Shown here piece by piece: positions 23,223 through 36,217 of a DNA stretch of 64,000 nucleotides (the stretch's first letter is position 1; every line of letters starts with the position of its first letter). This stretch comes from Cenococcum geophilum 1.58 (lineage: Eukaryota > Ascomycota > Dothideomycetes > Gloniales > Gloniaceae), in assembly GCA_001692895.1 (NCBI GenBank), contig KV748203.1, positions 836,330 to 900,329 on the forward strand, in the 5' to 3' direction. The position numbers and the translations under genes are program-made. The notes under the pieces were generated by a model. The model did not search any database, was not told the origin of the DNA, and was given only the letters and a program-made list of their open reading frames with translations.

Positions 23223-23414
23223 TGTCANGGGACGGGGCAGTGGCTANAAGACGTATGTATTNAAGGAGTCTACAAGACGTTACGCGATCGATCGTAAGGG
23301 TCGAGGGCGTAAGGAGGTGATATACCTACGCGTAGCTGACATAAGCTGTACGCGAGGTGTACGCGAGAGCACGGGGCTCTCCTATGGAGGCCCCTGCGGT
23401 GGGGTTCCGTGATA
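23223..23414 (-). repeat. LTR of element A (5' LTR in element sense)
   Basis: This is the second 192-bp LTR. It contains three N characters (23228, 23247, 23262), so its consensus may mix several genomic copies. The TCTAC duplication follows at 23415-23419. Confidence 0.9.
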
Positions 23415-26400
23415 TCTACTTTAGCTAACTCTAAAGTAAATGCCTTTGCCTTAATAGACACCTAGTATACTATAAAGCTGGCTAACTTTTTAAATACACC
23501 TATTAAAGAACTGCCTAAACTAATTCCTATTCGTGGGTATAATAGGCAAATAGGGCTACCCATTATAACTATCTTACGGATTTACCTCTATATTAATAGA
23601 CGAAGGTAGTATAATATCCCCCTCCTTATTACGGACCTAGGTAGCTATAATATAATCTTAAGGCGAAAATAGCTAGCCTATTTAGGCTTACAGCTCGACG
23701 TATAAAGTAGACGGCTTATTTAGCCTAAAACCCTACCCCTAACCCCTTCCTTTATAAAAGAAATTAGTATTATAATAGAAAACCTTATATAGCCCTAGAT
23801 TAATACTATTTACTAGGCCGATACTGTATATAAAGACTAGGCCTTTAAGAAAAATATATAGCTTAATTTATAACGGATCTATATATTACGTCGCCCCCAG
23901 ACTACCTATATTACGCTACCCACATTAAAGACCTAGAAAGTTAGTAGTGACCTAAAAAAGCCCCCTATAGAGAGCTTAGGCCCTATATAGCCTTAAAAAA
24001 TAGTAAGGGATGTTAAACATTATACTAAACTAATAAATTAGAGGGATAATCTATAAAAAATAGAATAGGAGCTAAGAAAGATTATAAACCCTAAACTATA
24101 AAATACGGTCTAGAAAATAGCTATAAGGAAACCAGCGGACCTCCTACTAGTTAATATCTACTATATTAGTGCCGTAGGATTCTACTAGAACTTAGTTTAG
24201 TCTAATATCATTACCTTTATAATAAGCTTATACGAAATTAATTAAATAATTAAGGAAAAGGGAAGCAAGCTTAGTGGATAAGAAAGCGAGCTTATAGATA
24301 AGGAACTAGTAAAATAAAAGCTGCCCTATTAATACTAGAAATTTAAGAACGTATTTTTTAAAGCAGCGTCTAATATACTTTTACCTTACTAATTATGTAA
24401 CTATAAGATTAAGATTAAGCAGGGTAAGGAAAATACCCTTAGCTTTAGCCCCCTCTATAAGTAGTTTATTACTAAATTGTAGGCTATAAAGTAGTATTTT
24501 ATTAATAACCTAAATAAGGGCTTTATTAAACCTAGCTAAGCCCCTTTTACCTTGCCTATTTTCTTTATTAAAAAGCTAAATAAAGAACTCTGCTTCTATA
24601 TTAACTACTATAAGCTAAATAATATAACCCGCAAGGACCGCTATCCGCTGCCCCTACTTAATAAGACTTTAGCCCGAATAAGTAGAGCTAAGGTCTTTAT
24701 AAAGCTTAATATTCACTAAGCCTTTTACTAAATTAGGATAAACTCTAGGTTTAAAGATTTTATTATATTTCGGACCTATTACGGAACGTATAAATATAAG
24801 GTACTCCCTTTTAGACTAACTAATGGACTAGCTATGTACTAGCGGTATATAAACAATATACTCTTTAACTACCTTAATAACTTCTATACGGCCTATTTAG
24901 ATAATATTATAATCTACTCTAAGAATAAGCTAAAATATAAGGAGTACGTCTATAAAGTCCTATAACGGCTCCGCAAGGCTAGCCTCTAGGTTAATATTAA
25001 GAAGTTAGAGTTTAGTATTAAGTATATAAAATACCTAGGTTTTATTATTAGTATAAACGGAATTAAAACTAACCTAGAGAAGACGGCCGTAATTAACTAG
25101 TAGGCACCCCTATAGACTATAGAGGGGGTATAATTATTTTTAGGTTTTTATAACTTCTACTAACGCTTTATTAAAAACTATAGTAGGATTACCTAGCCTC
25201 TTAACTATCTTACTAGAAAAGACTAGCCCTTCTACTTTAACGCTATATATAGGCAGGCCTTTAATAAGCTTAAGAAATAGCTAGTATTGGCTCCCCTACT
25301 TGCCTATTTTAACCTAGAACGGCCCTTAATGCTAAAAACTAATGCCTTAAATAGCGTAATAGCTAGTGTTTTCCCCCAGAAGTAACCGGACGGAAAGTGG
25401 CACCCTATTATATACTATTTAAAGACTATAATAGATGCTAAGCTAAACTACTATATCTATAATAAAGAAATAGTGGCTATTATTTCTAGCTTTTAGCACT
25501 AGCGTATATAGCTAAAAGGGACCCCTAAGCCGATTAAGGTAGTTTTAGATTATAAGGCCCTAGAATACTTTATAATAACTAAGGCCCTTATAGCCCGGTA
25601 GGTACGCTAAACAAATACCCTATCTTAGTTTAACTTCTTAATTATATATAGACTAGGCGCTATAAACCGTACGGACACTTTTATAAGGCGTAAGTAAGAC
25701 CTAGATAACTAAACGGCTATAAAGATCTTATTATAGATTTAGACGCTACTATAACTAGAATACCTTAACCCCTAAATATGGGTAAAACTAAGTATAGACT
25801 CCTTAGGCGCCGAGATATATTTTATTAACTCCTCTAAACTTAACCTTATTAATAAACTACTATAGGCTAATTAAATAACCCCCTCTCTATAGGAGTACTG
25901 TAAAAAGGCAAAGAATATTACTAGCCTATAGTCCCTTAAAAACGGACTACTTAAGCACTAGGAATGGCTAGTAGTAGCTAAGGAATAGAACTTACGGACC
26001 TAGCTTATTACCGAAGCTTATACCTAGGTCTCTACGGCCTACCCTAGAAAAAGTAAGACCTATAAGATTATTGGCGACCGCTACTACTAGCCTAAAATAG
26101 TTATAGATATTGACCGCTATATACAGAACTGTAACGACTACTATAGATCTATAATTCTATAAGATAAGACCCCAGGACTATTAAAACCACTCCTAATACT
26201 AGAACGCCCCTAGCAGTATATCTTTATAGACTTTTATAAACTACCTACGGACCGTAACGGATACGATATAGTTATAATCCTAGTTAATTACTTTAGCAAG
26301 CGCCTGTTCTTAATCCCCTATTATAAAAATATTAATACTAAAGAGGCGGCCTAACTATATATCTATTACGTTTACTAAATTTACAGATTACTAGATACTA

Positions 26401-26992
26401 TTATATCTAATTATAGGCCGTAATTTATTTCGGCTTTCTAGAATAAGTTTACCTAGATCTTAGGTATTAAGCTAAAGCTTTTTATAGTATACTACCCCCA
26501 GATAGATAGTTAGACGGAAATTATAAATTAATACTTAGACTAGAGACTTCGGCCCTTTATTAACTACTTCTAAGATAACTAAGCTAAACTATTACCTCTA
26601 ATAGACTACGCACAAGCGACCCTACCTTATAGCTCTATAGGATTTGCCCCTATTTAGCTAGAAATGGGCTACTTACCCTATATAAGCTTTGGCTGGGAAA
26701 GACTAGAAGGACCCTAGACTATACGCGAAAAACTATTTTATAAGGAAGCCTAGTAGTACGCCAAGTGCTTAAAAGAAGCCTAGACGGTAGCCCGTACAAA
26801 TCTAGAAAAGGCCTAAAATTTAATATAATAGTAGGCAAATAAGTATAGGCGAGAGCTTAACTTTGCCGTAGGAGATATAGTTTAGGTTATAATAAAGAAC
26901 CAAAAGATAGAACAACCTAGCTATAAGCTAAACTATTAAATAGTAGGACCATATAAGGTTCTTAAAAAGATAGGCAATGCGTATAAAGTAAA
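23415..26992 (+). mobile_element. LTR retrotransposon B (Ty3/Gypsy chromovirus), central part, fossil
   Basis: Plus-strand coding relics run in Gypsy order: an aspartic-protease-like stretch (about 23430-23700), reverse transcriptase (about 24600-25100, with AYLDNIIIYSKNK near 24891), RNase H (about 25300-25600) and integrase (about 26050-26800). The element is interrupted on its left by A and on its right by C, whose target duplication GTAAA lies at 26988-26992. It continues at 33293. It is strongly mutated throughout, with dozens of breaks, and is the oldest layer of this nest. Confidence 0.8.
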
Positions 26993-27162
26993 TGTCGGTA
27001 TACTCGCTTTATTAACGTGCACGAATATCACTTGTAGTGGTACGTATGCGGTGTTAAAGTTGGTAGTTAATAATGTCTAGAAATAGGGGTTTACTCCAAG
27101 GTTAGATTAGCTAGTCTTACTTCGTGGTCTTATAACCATATTACATAACTAACATTCCGACA
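26993..27162 (-). repeat. LTR of element C (left)
   Basis: A 170-bp repeat, about 90% identical to 33123-33292; nearly all differences are transitions. It starts TGTCGGTATACTCGC and ends ATTCCGACA. Confidence 0.9.
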
Positions 27163-30100
27163 CTAAAGCAACTCTAAGAAGAAGGCTAATCTATACTCTA
27201 AAGCTAAGTCTATTTCTAGACTATTTGTAGTATATATGTAATAGCTAAAGATCTAATTAATACGTAATAGTTTCCACGCTCCTCTTATAGGTCCGTAATT
27301 ATATAACCAGTATTATGGCTTATACTAATACCTCTAAACTAAAGCTTGTAGAATACTATATTACGGGGACACTAAGCTAAGAAAAAGAAGGGGAAGAATT
27401 GTTAGGGGTAGCAAGTTAACATATTGCGAGGGCCGCTAAGGCGCTAGTAGTAAGCGAGCTAATAGCAATTTTCTATCCTAGGGATAGAAAATCCTAATTA
27501 GCTAGTTAAATTTAGGGTCCGTAGAATATAGCGGGTAGCGTACCCTAGCACCGTTACGACCCAAAAACCACCTTCTATTACTCCTTACGCTCTACCCAAC
27601 CTACAGCCTATATATTAACTTAGTTCGTATTAATAAGTTACTATAGGGCGATATAAGGCTTCCCCTTAGTCATCGCGTCCGCAGGGTTAGCTTCACTATT
27701 AATCTATTTAACCTCCGTAATCTACTAATATTTATAAGCTTATCGTAGGCACATTACATTAATTATTAATCGCTTCTCTTATGTGGTTTCGAGTTATATA
27801 AGATAGTTATATAGCGACTTAGAATCGGTATAAAGTATAAGCGGGAGGTTAATCTATAGGACCTTATCTACCATAGACTTAATAGCGACGGTGATATTAA
27901 AGCTATAAGCTATTCTGTAGAGTTTAGAAGCCAGAACGCTTCTAGTAACTCTTTTACACTTAATTAAGCTCCAATAGATAATATTGGCCTTCTTAGTTGC
28001 GTTAGCTAGTATAATAACGTAGCCAATTTATAAAGAGAGGTCCTTATTATTGGTAAAGGAAGCGTCCATAAAGACTAAGAGCTATAGGGTCTTAGCCTCT
28101 AATTTAATAAACTTAAGACCTCTATATAAGTTCTAAATCTACTAACTTAGGCGCTTATTTAACTCCTTTACGTCTACCTCTTTAGGATTAGTTACTTAGG
28201 TAGTAAAGAATAAGTTAAATAAAGCCTCTAGTTAATAGACTAAGGCAATATAGGCTCCTCTAGCGCGTTAAGCAATATACTAGTCCTTTAGCGTAAGTAG
28301 GCCGCGCGTAATTCCTCTAGAGCTAGTACTATCTACCAGCGTAGTATTAACCACACTAAGGTTCTTATACTAGCGCTTTTACGTCAGCGTAATACTCTTG
28401 TCTTATACTAATTAAATAAGTCCTCCATTAAACTTAACTGGTATATTAGTAGTTAGTTACTCTCGCTCCTTAGCTATAAATTCAGCCTTATATAGTTCGC
28501 TTTATTTAGCCTCTATAAAGGTGTCATCTATAAGGAACAGCGTATTATTAATCTATAAGCCGATGATTCTAAAAGGTTTATTGCTATAAAGCAAGTAAGG
28601 GTTATACGTAGACTGGCCCATTTGCAGCTAATTAACGTAGTATAAATAGTAGGTCTTAAACCAGTAGTTTCTAGCTTTAGGCACTCTATAAAGTAGCTTT
28701 ATAACCTTTAGAACGGAGTCCTTATTAGTTCCCAATTATTTATTTAGCTTATATAGTGGTTATACATAGAACTCGCGGTTTAGGTTTATAGTAGACTAGA
28801 CATAGGCTTATAAGATATCTCGGAGGTAGAGTTATATCTATGGTAATATAGCAGCGATATAGAGAATCAGCCGCTGGCTAACTTGTTAAATTATTAGTAA
28901 CTAAGTAAAAACTAGCTCTTTCTTTAAATTATTATAGGCCTATACAATAAGTTATAATTTCTTAAAGGCTTTATTAGTTCCCTTATTCTTAATCTTATTA
29001 ACAAACCGTAAATTAAAGAGTCTAACCCCCTTTAGCATATTATATAGCTTAATAATCTTAAAGACGCCTTTCTTAAGTAGGCCTATAACCTCCTTTTGCC
29101 GTAAAGCGCTGAACTAGGTATTACCATCGTTCTATAAGTAAATAGTAGTGTTAGCCATATCTGCGGTATCGTTATCCTACAAGTAGATAGCGATATTAGC
29201 TATATCTATAATATCACCCGTAAGGGCATTTATGTCTATTATAGCGTCCGTAACAGCCGTATCTGCGACAGCCGTAAGTAATAGGTATTTACGGGGGCGA
29301 CCTCTGCCTCGCTTTAGCGGTAGCTATAATTTAGCTTTAGGTAATAATTAAGGTTTAGCTAGTATAGGTACTAGTTCAGCTAATTTAATAGACTCTTATG
29401 GTTTAACTAAGTCTTATAGGTCTAATAGGTAAGGTTTTACAACCGTAGAGCGGAAGGTTGTAGGCCCATTTAGTAGCTTCACGGTATAGGTCTTACCGTT
29501 AATGGTAAGTAGCATATATAGCCCGTCCCAATAACCGCTTTAGCCAGTATTGCCTTCTCTCCAAACTAAGACAGGTAAACTAGGTAGGAGGCCGTAAATA
29601 GCGTCAGTTCGTTATCCATTTCGCGTATTAAGAGCATTAGCAATCTATCGTTTAGCTTATAGCTTCTAGATTTCCACCATTACTTTCTTAATAGCTACAG
29701 CTCGCTATACAACTAAAGGTAATAGTGCGTCTAATTTAACTATTTAGGGGTAGGCTCTAAAGACTAGGAGTGTAGGGACTAGGCCTTCTAGGCTAGCCGT
29801 ATTATTAATAGCTTTAAAAGCCATTTATAAGGCTATCTCCTTACTAATTTCAGGGATTTCAGATATAATAATTTGGTAGGCTCGTCGTAGTGGACTATAG
29901 TAGCGCTCTACCATTCTAATAGAATTATGTAATTCGACTAGAGCTAACTTTATAGTTACTCCTATAGTAACAGCGTAGTACTTAAACTCCTTACTAATAA
30001 AGTTCTTCCTAGCATCTGTAGTGATTAAGTCTAGTAGTCCTAAATAGCTATTAATTTAGCATATTTGTAGAACGTCCTAAGTATACTTAGCGCTAATATC

Positions 30101-32779
30101 TCATAGCTATCTACCAGTTTAAAATCGAGTTACTTCGTCAACTATATATAGTAGGGGGGAGCCGTTAATATACATAATGTCGACAATAATATTGTAGTTA
30201 AAATTAACGTCGTCTTATAAGGTAAAGCGAAATCTACTTAGAGATCTACTAAACTTCTAGCAGTAGTAGCAGAGTCTAGTTAGCTCTTTAATAGCGGATC
30301 TATTAGTATTATAGCCGTAGCCAGTCTTATTAAGAAGCTTTTACAGTCTATTAACTAACGGGTAACTAAATTAACGGTATAGACGTCGTAGCTCTATATT
30401 AGTTAAGTAGCAAGGGTTTATGTTAAAGGACTTAACTAGATAAGACTATAAAGAAAAGCTCCATATAAGAAACGGGTAGCCAAATCATCTAACTACTAGC
30501 ACCTTTTTAGTATAAGTAATAATAACATCCTTTAGGTTATCGTATTTAATATAAAGTCTATCTATATCTACTAAGTAAAGTAGGAAAGGAGTATCTGCTT
30601 TAATAATATAGAATTATACCTTACCTATAGGGCTATTAACGTCTATAGTTCTAATAGACGTAGAGGCTCCAATCCCAAATTAGATAGTTACTTAGCCCTT
30701 AGTTAACGTGTTAAGACTTATAAACTTATCTACGGCCTATAGGGCTTAAAATTAGCCGTAACCAGCTATAGACTTACGCGAAACACCTATATCAATTATA
30801 ATTCCCATAAAGACCGTTAAGGTATATCGTGACGCTATAGTTATAGTCGTATTATAGGCGAATGGGTTAGTCTCTATATAAGGTTTTATAGCAGACTCCG
30901 TAGTAAGTTCTAAAGCCGTAAGTAGGTATATACAAGCCTTATTAGCTAGCTCTACACTTATAAAGGTTACTTCCTCTATAGTAAGTGTTCTAAAGGTGGT
31001 AATATAAGCAGAACTATTATTAGGTTCTCTAGCATTACTCCTAGAGTCGTTAGCGTCTTATATATAGGCTTTAAAGTCTAAGTTATTCTCTTTATCTCTT
31101 TTACAGGCGGCGACGTATTATTTAAAGTAGTTATTAAAGCTGCCCTTATTGCGGCCCTTAATATTAATAAAACGTCTCTTATAGTCGTCTCTAGATCAAT
31201 TACGCTCCTCCTCTATATATTTTTATAAACGGCAGTCCTCCTTCTTATAGACGTAGCACTTAGCCTTTAGTCTGCCGTTAGTTCTATAGGGGCGATTGCT
31301 ACCGTAGCGATTAGTGTTTCGATCTCAATTTTAGTTATTTCAATAGTAACGTCAATCTATAAAAAAGGCTTAGTAAGACGATCTCATTAAGGCCTATAGG
31401 GGGTGTTCTTTTTCCTACACAATAATAGAGGATTATAGCTTACTAATTAACTAAGAGAGGTCTTTTAAAGGGTTAGAGATAGCAATATAGCATACTAGTA
31501 CTCCCTAGCAAGCGGTAACTAACTTATTTATAAAAATACGGTTTGTATAAAAGTCTAGGTATAGTCTATAACGTTACTTTAGCAATTTATCTATAAGTAG
31601 TTAGAAGTTCTAATAAATTAACTTATTAGGGTTCTTGTCCATAACTCCTTAAAGGGTTATACTGTTCCACTCTATAAGGTTCTTATAGTAGTATTCTAGC
31701 CCTTTAAAGAACTATTATATGTAATTACAGGCTTCCGTAAAAGGTCTTAACTTAAGGTTACTATTATAGTAGTGGTCCTAAGCAAGCCCTTTTAGCATAC
31801 TAGGGAATGCCACTATGTAGCCTTCTAGTAGTAAGCCAGATCTCTTACAGATATTATAGAAGATGGTTAGCTTAAAGTCAAAGCTATTATTAACTCCATT
31901 GTACTTTTAGTCGTCTATATAGATCTTCATAATTATAGCTACCTCCTTACTACATCTAGGTCCTTACTCTATACTAGGCACGGCTAGTTTAGGTAGTATA
32001 TATATATATAGCTACTACGGCTACTACTCTCTTAGCTATAGCAGTTAGTTAATAAAAGCGTAAATTTAGTTATAATTAGAGGATTAAGGACCAAGAAGGG
32101 TAGTAGGGGTAGCGGGGGTAATAATCGGAGTAGCTAGCGGTGCAGCAACCAGAGTAGCTAGTAGTACGGCAGCTAGGATAGCTAGTGGAGTTAGTAGAGT
32201 AGCTAATAGTGGGGCTAAAGATATAGCAAGCTTATCTAAGGTTGAATTAAGTTAGTCTTACAGAGTTATCATAATTATTAGTTTTACCTCTGCAAGGGCC
32301 GCAATAAGCTCCTTATCCGTCCATTTATAAAACTCCTCTTTATTAGCAACGTCCGTTAGCACCTTACTAAGGGAGTATCTCTTATCTTACTTAACAATAT
32401 ACTCCTCTCTTAACTAGGTATTAACGGATTCCCATTTTAGTATTAGATTATACTTATTTAAAGGTCTCTGGTATAAAGTTCTTAAAGTCTTCCTAAAATA
32501 CTATCCATAATACAAAGTCTATAAGGTTAGATCGTGTATATAGGTACATCTTAGTCTCCATATACTCCATTAGGTCATTATCCATAGCCGTCTCTAAGTC
32601 AATTCCGTAGCCGTATTTAGTAATTCTTTCCTTCTAGTCAATTTCTATATTGTCGTGTCTTTATATATAAGGGTAGTCGTCAGTTCAAAGAAGTTAAGGT
32701 TTAAGGTAAGGATGTAAAGGTATATACGTATCCTATTAACAAATCTACAGTTCTTAGAAAATGTAGATAATTCTTAGCA

Positions 32780-33100
32780 AAGATATGGTCCTTTAGGCGA
32801 TCTAACGCGTTAATAGTTAAGTTGATACATAGTTTTAAGCTTTAAGGGTCCCCTAGGCGATCTAACGCGTTAACAGTTAAGCTAATACGTGGTTTCGAGC
32901 TTTAAGGATAACGTAGCTCTCTCTAAGTAAAGATATGATTCTCTAGGCGATCTAACGCATCAGCAAGCTAATACATGGTCTCGAGCTTTAAGGGTAACAT
33001 GGTTTTCTCCTTTAACTAAAATAGGGCGATAGCTCTGCGATTTAACGCGTTAGCAGTTAAGCTAATACGTAGTTTCGAGCTTTGCTATTACATATTTCCT
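32780..33100 (-). repeat. Tandem repeats in the leader of element C
   Basis: A unit of roughly 80 bp containing GCGATCTAACGCGTTA, AGTTAAGCTAATACG and TTTCGAGCTTTAAGG recurs about four times with differences. It lies between the right (5') LTR of C and the gag relic, so it is part of the untranslated leader. Confidence 0.7.
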
Positions 33101-33122
33101 AATCTATACGTCTACTAATTAG

Positions 33123-33292
33123 TGTTAGTATACTCGCTTTATTAACGTGCACGAATATCACTTATAGTAGTACGTATACGGTATTAAAGTTGGTAGTTAA
33201 TAATGTCTAGAAATAGGGGTTTGCTCCAAGGTCAGATTAGCTAGTCTCGCTTCGTAGTCTTATAACCACGTCATATAACTAACATTCCAACA
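33123..33292 (-). repeat. LTR of element C (right)
   Basis: The second 170-bp LTR, followed directly by the GTAAA duplication at 33293-33297. Confidence 0.9.
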
Positions 33293-34006
33293 GTAAAGCT
33301 CCTAGATTTAATTAAAGTTTACCCTATTTTCTCTCCAGATAAACTACAGAAAGCTATAAATAACCTATTACCTAGATAAAAGAATAAACCTCCCCTACTA
33401 ATTTAAGTTAATAGCGACGATAAATAGGAAATTAAAAAAATACTAGCCTATAAGCTTATAAGGGGAACGTTAAAATATTATATTAGTTAGAAAGGGTACA
33501 ACCTAGACCCTACTTAGTACCCTATATAGAACTTTATAGGTAGTCCCTATAAGCTTTAGAAATTCTATAGTTATTACCCTAATAAACCTAAACCCCTAAA
33601 GTACCTTAATAAGTAAATAGAGTGCTAAAATAGTAAAGATAATAAGCTGCCTATTAAGTATAAAGATAAGAATATCCTATAGATATAATATAGACGTATA
33701 AAGCCTAAGGGCAGGCTTTTTTAGAGAGGGGGGTAATATTATAGCACTGGTGGAAACTGGTAAATTATAGCTAATAGATATTGGTAGATTATAGCGGACA
33801 GTCGCAAATAGTTATAGATAGTTTTATACAGTTATAGATAGTTACCGTCACGTAACTAGAGGATCGTATATAACGTTAAGCAGCGCCGCCCTCTATCTCC
33901 TTTCCTTTCTTTAGCTTTAGATCTTTATTTATAAACTACTAATTATATAGGCTTACGCGTCCCTCTTACCGTACTTATGCCTTAATTAACTAAGTCGCTA
34001 ATAATA
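33293..34006 (+). mobile_element. LTR retrotransposon B, chromodomain and 3' end, fossil
   Basis: This continues element B after the insertion of C. A chromodomain relic (YYISWKGYN near 33478) lies about 33410-33600. A purine-rich tract (AGAGAGGGGGGTAA, 33723-33736) follows, then a 270-bp LTR-like end. Confidence 0.75.
33737..34006 (+). repeat. Putative 3' LTR of element B
   Basis: It starts just after the purine tract and runs from TATTATAGCAC to GCTAATAATA, an inverted TATTA/TAATA pair consistent with mutated TGTTA...TAACA ends. No partner LTR is visible at the left end of B, so the boundary is an inference. Confidence 0.5.
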
Positions 34007-35906
34007 CGCAATTAGCTTCTGCTAGTAGTCTAGCTAAAATACCTACTAAAAAGGTATAATATCCGCATAGCTTTATACCCATACTATCCCCCCTCTAAAG
34101 ACCTCCCCTTCCCCTAAAACTCCTACTTATAGTAATATACGCAGCCATAAAGGCACCTATTCTGCTACTACTCCTTCTACTCTTTTACTAATTCTTAGCA
34201 CATATAGTACTGCCTCTAGTACTACTACCGCTCCTACTACTATAGAAAATATTAGGGCGTATTTAGCAATTACTATTTCTATATACGTTAATATAGTTTA
34301 TAAACGGGTAACTAAAATAGCAAAAGATGCTTAGGCTATAGATCGCTAGTTAAGTAAGCTTAAAGATTTTCTAAGTAAGATAAAGGATAAACTTGCGTTT
34401 ATAATGCATAGTATTACTACACTTATATATAATACTGGGTTGCTAAATATAGAATTTAAGTAAATATAGGTTAGCTATTATTATAGGTTTAGAGTAATAA
34501 AATAGTAGCTCTTACCTCTCTGCTACTGCGTATACAGGAATTAAGTTTTTACTTTATATTTAATAGATATACTTAATTAATATTATAATATCTATATAGG
34601 CTAGGATAAGGATATCCATATAAGCTAAGATAGAGATATTTATATATCCGCACCGTTAATGTTTACTAAGGTAAGTCACTATAGCAGCGATTATTCGTTA
34701 GTAAGCTAATTTAATAAAATTAGTAGCGTAGATATTCACCTTTAATTAACCTTAGCACCTCTTTACCTCTTCTTCATCTACTAACCTTCTACCTTATAGC
34801 ACCGCACCGCGAACTTTATTATTGTTATTTTATATACTATCCTTTAAAATACTACTATCTACAATGCCTGTATTTACATCTATAAATAATATTAATGCGA
34901 ATAACAGTAACTAAGTAGTTAAGGAACTTAATATACGCGATATTAATAATAAGGAGCTTAATACTGTTAAGCACGCTATAGCTGCTCTTACTAAGCCTTT
35001 AGATTCTATTTCTAAAGAGTAAGCCTTTTAATACTAAATTATACCTATAGCTAATATAATTTTAGGAAATATATACCAAAGCGCTCTTTATAAGGTTTAG
35101 TAGATGATAATAATAAGGATAAAGCGAAATCCGCTAAAAACCCATTTACCTTTTTACTAGATGCCTTTCTACTGCCTATATCTTTACTATAGGCTACTTT
35201 ACCATCTACTACTTCACTATTTACCTCCCTACTACCGCTGCCTAATACTTCTAAAAAGAGGCTTAATAAGGCTTATTTATCTTCTTTTCTTAAAAAGTAG
35301 GCTAAAAAGGCTGCTGATATAAATATAAAGCTTAAGATAGCTATTAAATTATATATATTAGTTATACTATTTTAGCGTCTTGTTTACTAATTTACCTTTT
35401 ATAGTAACCCAAACACTATATATAAGGTTCCTTTAGATAGTAAATCTTTAAATATCAATAAAGATAAAGACCTTAATAACGTTGACTCTTATAATCTCCG
35501 CAGCCCTTATAATTTCCACAGCCCTTATAATCTCTATAATACTCCTAATATAAATAAGCGCCTTCCTATCTAAGTACTATTAGCAAATAAATAGTACACC
35601 CTAAAAGCTAGTGTTTGGGAAAGTATAAAGGAAAGTCGTTAGTAGATATTGACACACGTTTAGAATATTAAGGGTAGCTTTAGTAAGCTGCGCAATCCGC
35701 TATACGCTCTATGCAAGAAGCATATCTATAAATATCGCGTTTACAAGCAGAACTCTAAGCCTTATTTTAGAGGTACGTACTTAAGATATTATTTTGGTAG
35801 TAGGTTATATAGAATGGTATACGCTAATAGTATACTATTATTCTGTTAGCTAACACGTATATAAAAAAGCTTGCTAAATTTAGAGCTAGTTATACCTTAG
35901 CGCAAA
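34007..35906. mobile_element. Repeat family D, copy 1 (unclassified)
   Basis: About 650 bp from 34010 (CGCAATTAGCTTCTGCTAGT) match the DNA from 35916 plus its continuation at 41781, so this is a dispersed repeat. Landmarks shared by the copies are a TATAATATCCGCAT motif, a Thr/Ser/Pro-like coding texture, and AGATATTTATATAYCCGCAC near the end of the shared part. After about 34660 copy 1 diverges. Its right part contains plus-strand coding-like pieces, including SKPYFRGTYLRYYFGS near 35750-35800. Heavily RIP-mutated; I cannot name the superfamily. Confidence 0.45.
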
Positions 35907-36217
35907 AAACATACGTAATTAGCTTCTACTAGTAGTCCAGCTAGAATACCTACTAAGAAGGTATAATATCCGCATCTTAATAATACGGATATTGTTAATA
36001 TCCGTATAGCTTCGTACTTACACCATCCCCGCCCACACCACTACGCCTTTCCCCCACTAAGACCCCCCCCCCTATTAAGACTCCCACTTATAGTAGTATA
36101 CACAGCCATAGAGGCACCCGCTCTGCCGCTACTCCTCTACCTTTTTTCCCAATTACTAGCACGCTAAGTGCTACTATTGCTGTTACCGCTTCCACTAGTA
36201 CAGAATCTATTAGGGTA
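35907..36217. mobile_element. Repeat family D, copy 2, left part
   Basis: This is homologous to 34010-34250, and includes an 11-bp-arm palindrome (ATACGGATATT...AATATCCGTAT, about 35983-36008). It is interrupted after TAGGGTA (36211-36217), which recurs at 41774-41780 on the other side of a LINE. Copy 1 shows the uninterrupted sequence near 34250. Confidence 0.55.

Larger units (their letters stand above)
17070..23414 (-). mobile_element. LTR retrotransposon A (Ty3/Gypsy, chromodomain type), fossil
   Basis: A 6.35-kb element with two 192-bp LTRs (17070-17261 and 23223-23414), TG...CA-type ends and a 5-bp target duplication TCTAC. A pyrimidine run right after the left LTR is the polypurine tract of a minus-strand element. 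Reading leftwards from the right LTR, the parts are: gag with a zinc-knuckle relic near 21630-21720, a protease region, reverse transcriptase (AYLDDILIYS near 20115-20160), RNase H, integrase (about 18000-18900) and a chromodomain-like tail near 17690-17770. The interior carries many tens of breaks typical of RIP and cannot encode a product. It lies inside element B and so is younger than B. Confidence 0.85.
26993..33292 (-). mobile_element. LTR retrotransposon C (Ty1/Copia), fossil
   Basis: A 6.3-kb element with 170-bp LTRs (26993-27162 and 33123-33292), terminal TGTCGG/CCGACA inverted repeats and a 5-bp target duplication GTAAA (26988-26992, 33293-33297). The coding remains are on the minus strand. 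A Copia-type RT region lies near 28300-29300 (for example DDTFIEAK near 28505 and PVKFNGG near 28440), with RNase H to its left, an integrase region about 29700-30800, and a gag region with a zinc-knuckle-like motif near 31200-31270. A leader with tandem repeats separates gag from the right LTR. There are many tens of breaks. It inserted into element B just before B's chromodomain. Confidence 0.8.
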
